Shown piece after piece: positions 1 through 9,417 of a stretch of 20,668 nt of DNA. The first letter of the stretch is position 1. Each line of letters begins with the position of its first letter. The notes under the pieces are model-generated. The model saw nothing but the letters and a program-made list of their open reading frames with translations, was not told the origin of the DNA and ran no database searches. Both the position numbers and the translations under genes were made by a program. The stretch is from the NCBI GenBank assembly GCA_003427395.1, contig BFEA01000424.1, positions 735,598 through 756,265 on the forward strand, read 5' to 3'. This DNA comes from Chara braunii. Its lineage: Eukaryota > Streptophyta > Charophyceae > Charales > Characeae.

Positions 1-113
1 GGACCCCGTTCATTCGCGTCCAACTCACGTTTGAACGGGGATTGAACGCGAATTGAATGCGCGTTCAATTTTTTAACGCGGACCCCGCGTTGAATCGATT
101 TTCGGACACACTG
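1..113. other. Left flank with short inverted repeats, unrelated to the LTR copy
   Basis: This sequence has no counterpart upstream of the second repeat copy, so it marks a junction where copy A is truncated or joined to other DNA. It is built of related pieces: CCCCGTTCA (5-13) pairs with TGAACGGGG (32-40), TTGAACGCG (42-50) pairs perfectly with CGCGTTCAA (60-68), and GGACCCCG occurs at 1 and 80. It could be the end of a small inverted-repeat element or the edge of another transposon. No gene is visible. Confidence 0.5.
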
Positions 114-149
114 CCCGGTGGTGTGATATGAATGGAGGGATGGACCACT

Positions 150-897
150 CTATAAGTTTAGGCGGCCTGACTGCTCTGACTTGTGAGGGTTTGATTGTGT
201 TTGATTTTCGGGAGCTCAGAGCGCTCTATAAGTTTAGGTATCCTGAGTTGCCTTGTTTCTTGGGTTTTCTTAACTTCCCTTGTTTCTGAACGAGGGGGCC
301 GAGCTGTTATGTAAGTTAAGGTGACTCACTCTCTTCCTACTTTTATTCTGAGGGAGTAATCTTTGGCAAAAGGCAAACCCTTCTGTAAGTTCAGGGGGTT
401 TGACTCAATGCCTCACACATGATACTTTAGAGAGAAATGAATCAGGCAGAGAGTTAGATCCTTCTGTAAGTTCAGGGGGTCTGGCTCAAAGCCTCGCACA
501 TGCTGAAACCCAAGGTTATAATTTGATTATACGTTATTACTATCCTATTAAAAATAGGCTAGTTAGACACGGGTTCCATAAGATTGGATGGTCTGACTAT
601 AGCTTATCGTAAATTGAAGAGAGTACAATTAAGAATATAATTGAAGGTAACTTGGGTCGGCTGAGCATTGGTTCTAACTTCTAAGATGAATGACTCAGTC
701 CTACGCCCGCCTTCAAGATAAAAGTTCAGAGAGATATATACAACTTGGCTACTTAAACAGTTCAGAGCAACGAAGCTTTGCTTCTAAGATGAATGGCTTA
801 GTCATATGCCCAAAAGAAGAGAAAAGTAGTTGTGCAACCTGTTCGTGCATGCTCAATGGCTGAGTCAAACATGTTCCAAGAGATTTGATGGCCTGAC
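150..897 (+). repeat. Degenerate tandem array in U3 of copy A (core CTRTAAGTTYAGG)
   Basis: A short core, roughly CTRTAAGTTYAGG followed by a CCTGAC or TCTGGCTC-like tail, recurs at 150, 226, 309, 383 and 464, spaced 74-83 bp. Relatives such as CATAAGATTGGATGGTCTGAC (from 577), CTAAGATGAATGACTCAGTC (681), CTAAGATGAATGGCTTAGTC (784) and a form at 876-897 continue the series at 90-115 bp. Copy B has the same array from 13399 to about 14230. Arrays in U3 are commonly enhancer repeats. That role is inferred. Confidence 0.6.
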
Positions 898-1209
898 TTT
901 ACGCCTTATATAAGCTGGGTATAAAGGGATAAAGCATTGAAAGATCATGAACTATTGTTGTGTTGTTATACCTCGGGATGGTGAGAGTACTTACCTTTGT
1001 AGTTTGACCTGCATGTGACTGAGTGAGGCTACTACTTAGTCTGAGCTTCAGGTTGATAGGTAGTTGCTTTAGAGGTTTGCCACGTGCTAGAGCGATTGGA
1101 GTTAGTTTCAATTCCTACATTTTTTTAGGTAAGTTTTTCAACTTAGATCAATTCTCGCATTTTCTGGGATCTTTTGTTATACTTGACTTTGTGTAAATTT
1201 TTGTAAGCT

Positions 1210-1385
1210 ACTTTCTCTACAGGAAGCGCTGCCGAAATTTCTACAAATCCAGAAATTGGACTTTGAAAACTCAAAGACTATTTCTAGTTTCATATTCAGA
1301 CTGATATAAATTCTGAAAAGACACTTTTCATACGGGAAGCGGTGCCGAAATTTTCTTGATTTAGAGGAGATAGATTATATTTTGA
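1210..1385 (+). repeat. Two-unit subrepeat in copy A (GGGAAGCGNTGCCGAAATTT)
   Basis: Two related units begin near 1219 (CAGGAAGCGCTGCCGAAATTT) and 1331 (CGGGAAGCGGTGCCGAAATTT), 112 bp apart. Copy B has three units at the same place (14541, 14681, 14803). Loss of one unit in copy A by recombination between repeats is the simplest reading. Confidence 0.6.
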
Positions 1386-2019
1386 CAGGTGGCGATTCAG
1401 GCGATCCACTAGGGGAGATTATGTCATGGTCTACCTTTGCTTTGGGCACTACTTAGAGGTGGATTCAGGCTTAGTTAAGTAAAGCGATTTTTGTGAGATC
1501 ATGGTGTGGAAGTTATTCTCCATTGACTTATAGGTTTAGCCTGGGAATTGACCTGTCTTGTGTTACATGTCCGTTGGACCGTTTGATTTAGGATGTGGAC
1601 TAGTTTCAGCCTTATCCTACGAGGGTCATCTTCTGTTATTACTGATAACATGTCGGTTGCCGATTCGTCGGTTTATGATTCAACTCCAATCAACTCTTGT
1701 CACTCAACCTAAAGGCTTTAGCCCTGTGGTTTGAATTGTTTCATTGTATTTTCACCCGAACTTTATTGAATGGTCACTTAACAAAAGTACTGAGTATTTA
1801 TTTTGGGGAGTTGCATAGGAGTGAGGTTTGTATTTCTTAAGCAAGGGGTATGAGCGTAGAGAATGGTTGAAGTTGACCCCGTGTAGTTTGTGGATTTGTG
1901 TTGGATCTTTAATGTGATTGCAGGTATGGTTGTGGTTCGGACTCTGGATGTGACTGCCTGCGATTACATGTGTATATGGCTGAGAGAAGCCCCACTGTGA
2001 CTGTGAGAAGTGATCGTCC

Positions 2020-2030
2020 TATATAAATAA
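2020..2030 (+). promoter_or_regulatory. TATA-like box of the putative 5' LTR
   Basis: CTATATAAATA is a good match to a eukaryotic TATA box. It is preserved in copy B (15443-15453, one base changed) and lies ~2 kb into a long AT-moderate U3, so transcription would start near 2050. The flanks are also AT-rich (TTATGTATATATTTATG), so the exact box is not certain. Confidence 0.5.
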
Positions 2031-2302
2031 GCCTTATGTATATATTTATGTATGCCTAGGGTATGCACGCGGCCTGCTGTCAACGTGCGCAAGGGTCATC
2101 CAGATTATGGGTTGAAAGAGAAGGAAGACCCTTCTATTTTTATTTTATGCTTCTTGAATTTTTTTTTTTGTCTGACGTTAGTCCTGGGCCGGGATTCGAG
2201 GTCCTTGTCCAGGACATCCCAAGCCCTAGGCTCGGCGCGGAAGGGAACTCCCCTCGGGCAGAACCTATTGGCCTTGCTCGCCAGGGTACTTGGGCGGAAA
2301 GC

Positions 2303-2432
2303 CAGACGTGCCGCGGCGGCCGCACGGCTATTTCTTCAACCGTGCAATATCGTAAAGGGAGGGACTTTCACGACACTTCGAGCCTGACACTTGAGTGTTA
2401 TAAGCGGTACTCGGGTCCACGAGGGACCGCTT
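2303..2432 (+). other. Conserved GC-rich hairpin cluster in the LTR (R region)
   Basis: Three potential hairpins follow one another. CACGG (from about 2323) can pair with CCGTG after a short loop. ACACTTGAGTGT is a 12-base palindrome. AAGCGGT (2402-2408) pairs with ACCGCTT (2426-2432), enclosing CTCG (2410-2413) paired with CGAG (2420-2423). All are intact in copy B (about 15727-15856), where this part is nearly identical to copy A while the flanks diverge more. A structured RNA signal is possible. Function is unknown. Confidence 0.45.
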
Positions 2433-2633
2433 GATTATGGGCACTACATAGTAAGCCATCTTTGAGATTGCTTGCGCACGCCTGCGTTGCTAGTCGATAT
2501 GAGTAGGCCCTGCGTCCGCGCGGTTTTATACTAAGTCTCGCGCGCGACGCCTACCCGATTTCCGCGTCGGAAAGTTATGGAATGACTACTAAAGGGCTAA
2601 GAGCGTTGTCGCGTTGTCTGCGTTGTGTCGTTT

Positions 2634-2665
2634 TGTACATATGTGTGTGTGTGTTTTATTTTTGT
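2634..2665 (+). terminator. Candidate polyadenylation region (UGUA plus GT run)
   Basis: TTTTGTACATATGTGTGTGTGTG followed by TTTTATTTTTG resembles the UGUA-plus-GU/U-rich upstream elements of plant and green-algal 3' ends. It is kept in copy B (16058-16090). There is no AATAAA. Position ~600 bases after the TATA box would set the R/U5 boundary. This is an inference from composition. Confidence 0.25.
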
Positions 2666-2945
2666 GTTCGTAGAGTGGTGTATGCGTGGTGAGTGGAATA
2701 CGTCCTAGTCGACCGACGTCGAGCCGCGCTTGGGACTTCAGCCCCCCAAGATGTCGGTTCGCGTGCGGGTCGGATAGGCGTATTACCGCATATACCCCCT
2801 ATGCTACAGCGAACGAGAAACGCCCTCGGCTGGTCCGCCTCTGCGATTGCAACCGAGTAACTTTCGTACTGTGGGCTGGTAGCTCGACGGGGATACGCCC
2901 ATCGAAGGGAGGTGACAACTCCCGTAAGGTGGAGGTAAGTTGTGC

Positions 2946-2982
2946 CTCGCGTAGGCCCTATCCTGTGGTAGGGGCTCGCGAG
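2946..2982 (+). other. Hairpin just downstream of LTR A
   Basis: CTCGCG (2946-2951) pairs with CGCGAG (2977-2982), and an inner CCCTA (2956-2960) pairs with TAGGG (2969-2973) around an 8-base loop. One bulge and one mismatch separate the two stems. Position within ~100 bases of the LTR end is where dimerisation or packaging signals sit in retroelements. That role is inferred. Confidence 0.4.
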
Positions 2983-3138
2983 AGGTATGGCTGGCGCACT
3001 CGGTCGGAGCGGCTTGCGGAAGCTCCATGTATATTCGCGACGAAGGATTTAAAACCAACTCCTGCGTAACGCGGCCGGGAGGGTCCCGCGCTGCCTCGTG
3101 CGGTGTCGGACCGATGCGCAGGAGAGGTGACGCCGTTG

Positions 3139-3171
3139 CCGGGGATAACGGTTGCCTACCGTTGTCCCTGG
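3139..3171 (+). other. Strong 14-bp hairpin in the leader
   Basis: CCGGGGATAACGGT (3139-3152) pairs with ACCGTTGTCCCTGG (3158-3171) across a five-base loop TGCCT. Twelve pairs are Watson-Crick and two are G-T wobbles, the pattern expected if RNA pairing is being kept. No similar hairpin is present after copy B, as expected for an internal-domain element. Confidence 0.5.
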
Positions 3172-4422
3172 TGAAACGACATCCAGGTATGGGATTGTGA
3201 GAACTAGGCAAAGCAAGAGGTTTTTTTTGAACTTTTTATGGTTAATTGATCGAAGGTGTTTGATAGAAAGCGAGTGAAGGGTTAATTGTGTGAGTGGGTT
3301 CTGGTTCGATGCAGTAAGGGTGGCGCGAGAGGGATAAGTTTTGACTATGCGCCCCGTGCATTGACTATATGCACACGTACTTCGACTATGCACTTGCGAA
3401 CTCTGACCAGTATGACGGTAGTTGGGGTTGATACCTCTCTGACCCCGATAGTGGACGGGTTTGGGTGGTGGTTTGCATGTTTGATACAACTAAGGTAGGA
3501 TGAGGTGGTATTAACAAAGCTAAGTGTGGTGGTTGTGGGAGTTGGCCGTGTAAGGTACCCGTTATGGCTAAGGGGAGTTATTCGAGTGGTCAAGAGTACA
3601 ATAGGGTACTTTAGCTTTAGGGCGAAGCATACAATGAGTAAAGGAAGCCTACTATGTTAGAAGTCATCATGGGACTTCGGGGAGAGTTAGGCTAAGGATG
3701 TTGAAAGCTTGTATGGGTATGGGTTGGGAGCCTTGAGTCTGGATTCTAAGCAGTTACTCGAGTTGTATAGCCATGGAAGTTCGAGGCTTGTCCCGCATGG
3801 TATGTTTGAAATTAGGCGTGTAAAGCAATAAGGAGATGCAGTGAGTACCGTGGCAAGGCCCCAATAGTAAGGACTACGGGAAGTAGTAGACTTGCATGGC
3901 GCCTTTTAAAGGAGGGTATCTGATCCTAGGGGCAGTCGGAGTAACAGTGAGGGAGCTAACACCTGGACTATTCTAGTTACCCTTAATGGGGCAATGAGTT
4001 GTAACTGATGTTAGACCTTTGCTTGAACCTTTTCAGGTTTGGACCATCCGCTTAGAGTTGTAAAAGCTGGAACTAAGGACTTGAGACTATCTATCTAAGG
4101 ACATCTCTTGAATTATGTGATCGTACTCATTTATATATGCTAGATCTAGTTAAGTGAGTTTGCTTAATGTCCGATTACTCGAGTTTGTGTGCCTAATGTC
4201 ATCTATGATTATCTTTTTCAAGAATGTTTTTGCGTGGGCTGTTTATTTGAGGTGTGTATGGACTTATTACGCTGTGAGGATCTATATGAGTGTCTCACAT
4301 CTTATTATCAGTTTATGGTTGTCTACTAAGTTATATGTGTTTGGATTGCTCCTCAAAGAGAGGGTAGATACATTATGCAGGATCCATGTCTGATGCGGAT
4401 TCAGAGGTGAATGGAGTGACCG

Positions 4423-4450
4423 CCTCTTGAGATAAGTACTTCTCAGGAGG
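4423..4450 (+). other. 10-bp hairpin in the leader
   Basis: CCTCTTGAGA (4423-4432) pairs with TCTCAGGAGG (4441-4450), one G-T wobble, with an 8-base loop TAAGTACT. It is one of several hairpins between 2946 and 4742. Confidence 0.35.
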
Positions 4451-4705
4451 TAGTCAATGTGTGAGGTCTACCCTAAGGAAGGTTGCAAACCTATGCTATC
4501 GTCCCCCTGAGAGATGACTTTGAAGAAGTTATAATATTGTCTTGTAGGTAGTAGTGAGACCCACGCCGGAACTATGTTCCTGGTCCATAGTGGGGTGTTG
4601 TTGTTGCATCTTTGGTGATAAAAAAACTACATTACTACTGAATAGGAGGAAAGTGTTTGAGTCTTGTTAGACCTTAGCCTATGAGGAAAGCAGCTACTAC
4701 ATGCT

Positions 4706-4742
4706 GCAAAAAGGTAGGGGATGAATCCCCTGCCGTTTTTGC
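4706..4742 (+). other. Long near-perfect hairpin (17 pairs) in the leader
   Basis: GCAAAAAGGTAGGGGAT (4706-4722) pairs with ATCCCCTGCCGTTTTTGC (4725-4742), with a single bulged base and one wobble. The formal loop is only GA, so a few inner pairs would open. It looks like an intrinsic terminator in bacteria, but the context is eukaryotic repeat DNA, so a packaging or dimerisation hairpin or a small-RNA source is more likely. Confidence 0.5.
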
Positions 4743-5385
4743 GTCAAGTAGGTTCACCAGCACAGGACGGGATAACGCACCTAGAAGCGTGTATGGTGAG
4801 GTTGGTTACTTTAAAGACAAGGATCTTTAAGGAGCGAGTGCTGGATTCAGGTGGAGCAGCAATGAGGCTTAATCCTTGAGTGGGACTCGGGGATTTGAGA
4901 TGTTATCCTTTCTAAGAAGGATTACACTGCCCTTCGCCACAGTATACTTCTGTCAAAGCCAGGGGAGTAAAGTGTGGTACTGTCACAAATATTATGTCTG
5001 AGAGTACGAATTGTTGACAATCATATCCCTTATCATAATGTGCCTATCATATGTTATGATTTTTGATATAGACCTGTTGTATGAGATATTTATATTTTGA
5101 GCAACTGGTTAGCTTGTGTATGACGTGTATGTTATTGTTGCTGGTTACTATGCTGATATATCGTTTTTCCATGAGTATTATAATTATGAATTTTGCGATA
5201 TTTGTGGATGCAATATCTTCGTGATATATTATCATTACTATTTTTTCTCTAAAGTGGATGGTCGTAAACACTGGAAAGGGAGCATTATAGGGAAAGATGG
5301 TCTGAAGTTGAGGCTTCAAGGGTGGTCGTTGTAGAACCTCATTGTCAGCATAGTAACGGAAGGCGTATGTTGGACGTTTTTTGTG

Positions 5386-6093
5386 ATGGGCAGAACCCAG
5401 ACAAAGCAAAGGCAACTCAGGATGCCTTATGCACGGGAGGACTCGCGTATGCTCGGGCCAATTGAGAAAGAGGGAGGGTTCGAGGTGTCTTTACCCAGGC
5501 GGGTCAGAGCAGGAGAGTACCTCTCTTCATGGTGGGGCACGTCGATGGGCACGGACATCTTTGTCTGGATCGAGTCTGGGTTTGATAATGAGAAGGAATG
5601 CGGAATTGTAAGGGTGACCCTGTACGCCTCTGCCACCGTTTTGATCAAGCATGGGATAGAGTTGGTGCTTGGGCATGGAAGCCCGCTTGCTAGGCCTTTG
5701 AGGGTAGCTGAGACGGCGACAGCTAAATGGTCGAGGGAAGTGTTCCTTGATGGAGAAGAGCAAGCACTAACCCGTGTAGAGGTCAAGTGCGCTGGAGAGT
5801 TCGGGCTTCCACCTGCCCCGCTACGAGTAACCCTGCCTGAGTTTTTGATAGAGAAGAGTTTTGGTTGACAGGCAAGGGTAGAGGCAGCAGCCGAAGCGAC
5901 TCTAAGGGCGCGAGGATGGGAATATGGGCGCTATACATGCGAATTGATATATGGTTTGTATTTAGACCTGAAGTTTTCGCCCCCTAGTCAGTGGCTTAGG
6001 AGCATGACCAGCATAGTTAGCGTATATGCCTATACTCATGATCCAGATGAAGGGGGTAGAGACTGGGAGGAGATTCGGGCAGCAGTAGGCTGA
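5386..6093 (+). pseudogene. Gag-like ORF 1, interrupted by one in-frame stop
   Basis: One frame is open from the ATG at 5386 to TGA at 6091-6093, apart from a TGA at 5866-5868. The first part encodes ~160 residues and the part after the stop another 74 in the same frame. The product has ordinary globular composition (for example EFGLPPAPLRVTLPEFLIE before the stop, and RARGWEYGRYTCELIYG after it), which supports a once-real protein. I recognise no domain and see no zinc knuckle. It lies directly upstream of a basic RG-rich frame, where a gag N-terminal (matrix/capsid) part would be. The internal TGA could be one C-to-T change from CGA. Readthrough is possible but less likely than decay. Confidence 0.4.
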
Positions 6094-6296
6094 TAGGGAA
6101 TGCTTTTTTTTTCTACTGAATGCGTTTCTTTTGACTTGGCTGTGGTCGTGTCTCTACCCTGTACCGTAGTTATAAAAGTAAGCATCAAGGTAACTAGGGG
6201 TTAAGGCCGAATAACATGAGTAAAAGGGATAGATAGTGGGATGTAAGTGTTAGCAGTTTGCCTTTGTATGTCAGAGTTTACTTGAATCAGTTTTTT

Positions 6297-7466
6297 ATGG
6301 TCTCTTGCCCGCTATGCGTATCAGGAAACGGCTTCGCCAAGATCCTGCTTTGGAGAAATTCGTGCCTCATGAAGGTGCTGCTGCACGAAGCGCTGCAAGA
6401 GTCAATGCCCCCAGATCTCTGTGCTCTGCTGTTCCAAGGAAGGAAATTGTCTAACTTTCTGCTTGCCTTCCATGATTTTTGCCTTATGAAGATGTGGGAC
6501 AAGAAAGCGATGTGCTGCATGCTCCCCCTGTTCGTTTGTGAAAGACTAAGTAAGGAGGTGTATACCCTCAAGCAGAAGGTGAAAACGTGGGATGAGTTGG
6601 AGAGTTTCTCAAGGCTAAGGTTCCCAGAAGATGGAATAGAAGGCCAACGTGGGGAATGCTCTGGGCCACCAGTTGCGGGCGCACCATCGCAGACAGAGTT
6701 AAGTGGTTTTCAAAGATAAGTAGGGGCATTGGAAGAAAGGTTGGCACGGCAGGAAGAGACCAGGAAAGGCAAGCGGAAGGTTTATGAAAATTCCCCAGGT
6801 AAGCCGGCTGGCCAGAGTGAAAAAGGGATAGAGGAGGATGACCAGAAGTCAACCCACTCAATAGGAACCCCGAAGAGGCAAGCCAGTGTTCAGGCGAGGG
6901 ACAAAGAAAGGAGGGAGGACGAGATAAAAGAGGAGTACGAACCTCTCAAGTTAACAAAATCGCAGCGGAAGGCAAGGAACCTCGCTCAGGGCGGTCAAGG
7001 TACCGAAAAGGGGCAGAGCTCGCGACTGGTAGCAGTTGCCCCGCAAGAGTGGGAAGGTGAGGCAACACCAAGGGGGCCTCCTCTGATTGAGCCAACACTA
7101 CATGGGCAGTGGGCGCCGGGTAAGCGAATGAACTTCTGGTCGGCACACAGTCCTTATATGCTCTGGGCGCAAAGCAATTATATGGGCCCTTGAATGAACT
7201 TGATGCCCCGTGGGCCCCCGCCAATCCAAATCCAACCCGTCGGACCATTGTGGCCACCGATACAGCCAGTTTCGCCGGACAGTATGGCAGGTGGAAGTGG
7301 TCAAAGGCAGGTAGTTGGAAGGGGCCGTGGAGATGGCGGACGTGGCAATACGGGCCATGGAGATGGTGGACGCGATAATAGAGGTCGTGGGAATGACAGG
7401 CAAGGCGCCGAGGGTCGTGATGGGAGCCAACGAAACCATAAGTGGGGCTCGAGGAAAAAAGGGTGA
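6297..7466 (+). pseudogene. Gag-like ORF 2 with coiled/basic middle and RG-rich C-terminus, two in-frame stops
   Basis: A single frame runs from about 6258 (first ATG 6297) to TGA near 7466, broken only by TAA at 6717-6719 and TGA at 7191-7193. The first segment (~140 aa) is mixed and contains KTWDELESFSRLRFPEDG. The second (~157 aa) is highly charged, rich in K, E, R and Q (EERLARQEETRKGKRK), likely helical. The third begins with M right after the TGA, is proline-rich (MPRGPPPIQIQP), then has an RGG-like tail (RGRGDGG, GRDNRGRG). Gag proteins end in a nucleic-acid-binding part, usually a CCHC knuckle. Here an RG-rich tail would serve. Order and composition support Gag, but no family match can be claimed. 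Stops may be C-to-T changes of CAA and CGA. Confidence 0.4.
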
Positions 7467-8180
7467 GACCAGGGGGGGAATGAGTGAGTGGGGGTTGGTT
7501 CGTCTATACGTCACTAGGATCAAAGCTTCTTATATAAAGAGACTGAGCTCGATATGTGCATATCTAGGTGTAGTCGCGACGAATTTGTCCATCTGGTCAT
7601 ATGCAGATTGTAGTACTGGACAAATGATGTGTTTCCCCTTTTGGTGTGATTTAGGTGGTTGTGTCCGGATGTGTGATATGTTGGCGTGTACAGTTGGGAT
7701 AGATTTGCGCAATTTGAGCTTTTGTGTATGTTTGGGTATATTCCGCCGTATTCGTGTGTTCGAGACATGGGTTACTCAACAGAGTGGGACGTGAGGGCTG
7801 AGTACCTATGATGTTCTTGAGAGAGACATTTTATCCTGGTGTACATATTGAGTTGAAACTTTAGGGGCTTGGTTTTTGTGACGATCACTATCACTCTCAC
7901 TTGTGTGGCTTTATCTTGATGAATGTTGACTTTGTGTGAAAGATGTGTGAATATGTGACATGTGAAACTGTCTACTCCTCGATATACTCATGCAACTTGC
8001 TTACAGGCAGCTGATGGGGCACAGTATAAGGGGAGAGAGTGCAGTCCGTTTGTGAAAGGTTGTGAGGATTTTTGAAGGTGTATGAGTCCCTGAGACTCGG
8101 GTGCTTCACCATACCGGTTGTTCATTGCTTAAGTTGTGGTGAGGACCCATAAGATGGTCTCTTAGTGATGTTTATTCAAT
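7467..8180 (+). other. No gene recognised (downstream of the Gag-like frames)
   Basis: A frame continues open at 7315-7794 but overlaps the RG-rich region in another phase and then encodes Cys/Leu-rich sequence with no recognisable motif. A polyprotein should place protease and reverse transcriptase here. I see neither. Confidence 0.4.
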
Positions 8181-8318
8181 GATGAGACCCCCTTGATTTT
8201 TGGAAGAAGGGGGTGTTGTGTGTTATGATGAGACCCCCTCGGATTTTTGGAGGAGGGGATGTTTTGTTCCATGATGAGATCCCCTTGGATTTTTGGAAAA
8301 GGGGATGGTTTTATTGTT
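8181..8318 (+). repeat. 46-bp tandem repeat, three units, each with a hairpin
   Basis: Units start at GATGAGACCCCCTT (8181), GATGAGACCCCCTC (8227) and GATGAGATCCCCTT (8273), exactly 46 bp apart. Each has the layout GATGAGA-YCCCCTY-GGATTTTTGG-A-rich-RGGGG-ATG, so the C-run pairs with the G-run across a GATTTTTGGA loop. The minus-strand open frame over it (8162-8434) is a by-product of the repeat. Confidence 0.75.
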
Positions 8319-9089
8319 GGAAGATTCACCTTCAAAGGTGGGTAAACTGATTTATGGCATGGTAAGTTGTCTGATGAGTGATAAAGTCTGACGAAAAGGG
8401 CCACATGTGCTTGGAAGGTTTGAGAAAGCCGCAATGAGTGTAGGGCGAGAGATGTCTCAGGACGGGTGGCTGCTGACTCTGATCAAGTCAGCGGTCACGG
8501 CCTTGTGGACCTAGCGGTGATTTTGTTTGTGAGTGTGCGAAGGATGCCATGCTTTTTGTGGGAGAGATGGTAAATGCCTTCAGACCCCTGCGTAACCTCG
8601 CAGTGGGCCCGTGATTTGTTTTGCGACGCTCTGTCTAACCACTAGTGCTAGTTCTGGGACATATTGGAGGAATACCAAGCTAAGCGGTAAAGATTAGCAC
8701 CTGTAGGGCGTAACCCCAGTGGATGGCTGCTAGCCGACGGAACCTGGCTGCGGGACCGCGGGGTAAGAGTTTAAGGGGAGTTGCCCGCCCCAGGAAAATT
8801 ACCTCGTAAGATAGTGAAGGTTGAGATATTTGGGAAATCCTGATTGAATGCTTATCAGGAGAAAACCTATCGTTGCGTAACCAACGAGGGTACTGCCGCT
8901 TAAATAACAACGCGGTGGGCCGTAGTCCTGGTCCGATTAGCCAGGCTATGGTTGGCCAAGATGGAGACCTAGCCTTTATGTACTAGACTAGAGAAAGAGG
9001 TGAGTGGATATTATGTATACATATATACGTATGTGTATTTGATTGCGTGAGATTTTATGAGAAGGAAGGCGCGAGTGTCTTCAAAGGTC

Positions 9090-9149
9090 TCGGTTAGGGT
9101 CCGCTTCCCTAGTTTTGGCCAGGACTAGGGATACCCAACGAGAAACCGA
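9090..9149 (+). other. Nested multi-stem hairpin
   Basis: TCGGTT (9090-9095) pairs with AACCGA (9144-9149). Inside it GGGT (9097-9100) pairs with ACCC (9133-9136), and TCCCTAG (9106-9112) pairs with CTAGGGA (9125-9131). The stems are correctly nested, giving one elongated structure. Confidence 0.4.
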
Positions 9150-9199
9150 AGGTTGTCTAGGACCGGTGGGAGGGGACGATTGGGAAGGCCTTTGAAACT

Positions 9200-9260
9200 T
9201 ATGCTGTCAGCGTCCTAGTGCCTGGACGATGAGGGCCCGGGTTAGAAACCTGGCAGCATA
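9200..9260 (+). other. tRNA-like three-stem structure without a D arm
   Basis: TATGCTG (9200-9206) pairs perfectly with CAGCATA (9254-9260), like a 7-bp acceptor stem. CGTCC (9211-9215) pairs with GGACG (9224-9228) with an 8-base loop. CCGGG (9237-9241) pairs with CCTGG (9249-9253), one wobble, around a 7-base loop TTAGAAA, and abuts the acceptor strand exactly as a T arm does. GGTTAGAAACC is close to the B-box form GGTTCGANNCC. There is no D arm, no encoded or aligned CCA, and the anticodon-like loop has 8 bases, so it is not a functional tRNA. It may be chance, a decayed tRNA/SINE head, or a tRNA-like RNA fold. Confidence 0.3.
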
Positions 9261-9417
9261 TAGTTGTGGAGGCATGGTTTGATGGAGGCCTCTACCCTGT
9301 GTCTGTCGGCTAATTGGATTGGTCCCTCCTTTCGTCAGCAGCTTGGGTAAGCTAATACCTTTTCGATTTTGCGAAGCGACGGGGACTTCGCTTAATGTGG
9401 TCCAGTAAGTTGTCGAT

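Larger units (their letters stand above)
114..2845 (+). repeat. Long direct repeat copy A (putative 5' LTR, truncated at its left end)
   Basis: The sequence matches 13460-16269 almost throughout, beginning at CCCGGTG (114) and ending at TCTGCG (2845). Differences are mostly transitions plus a few indels. Copy A lacks ~150 bp that copy B has near 14576-14735, and copy B lacks a ~23-bp stretch present here near 1847-1870, flanked by TGA microhomology. The overlapping open frames at 2052-2434 recur in copy B, but two frames are open at once over GC-rich DNA and nothing suggests a protein. By position the U3 is about 114-2045, R about 2045-2660 and U5 about 2660-2845. Motifs such as GGGAAGCGNTGCCGAAATTT recall U3 regions of large plant Ty3/gypsy LTRs, from memory only. 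Confidence 0.7.
2846..5382 (+). other. Non-coding leader between LTR A and the Gag-like ORFs, hairpin-rich
   Basis: No protein can be supported in these 2.5 kb. Short open frames (for example 3286-3498, 4154-4393 and minus 5047-5415) have no recognisable domain and biased, hydrophobic or low-complexity content. What stands out is RNA-folding potential, listed separately at 2946, 3139, 4423 and 4706. No primer-binding site is clear. TGGTAGCTCGACGGGG at 2878 starts with TGG like a PBS but I cannot match it to a tRNA end. Confidence 0.5.

Noticed and set aside
2052-2434. Overlapping plus-strand ORFs in the LTR, also at 15434-15858, as a conserved protein
   Set aside because: They are conserved only because the LTR is duplicated. 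Two frames are open together, there is no recognisable domain, and the substitutions do not favour codon third positions by eye.
2878-2897. Primer-binding site of the large element at TGGTAGCTCGACGGGG
   Set aside because: It starts with TGG but lies ~33 bases past the end of LTR homology and I cannot match it to a known tRNA 3' end.
4154-4393. 79-codon hydrophobic ORF as a membrane protein
   Set aside because: T-rich DNA gives hydrophobic translations by chance, and no homology, start context or partner supports it.
8371-8396. Hammerhead ribozyme (CTGATGAG...CGAAA)
   Set aside because: Both core strings are present, but stem II between them is poor (only the first two pairs form), and I find no matching stem I or III strands nor a cleavage triplet.
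9001-9060. Alternating TATGTATACATATATACG tract as an origin or Z-DNA site
   Set aside because: Short AT/GT-alternating tracts are common. Nothing else supports a function.
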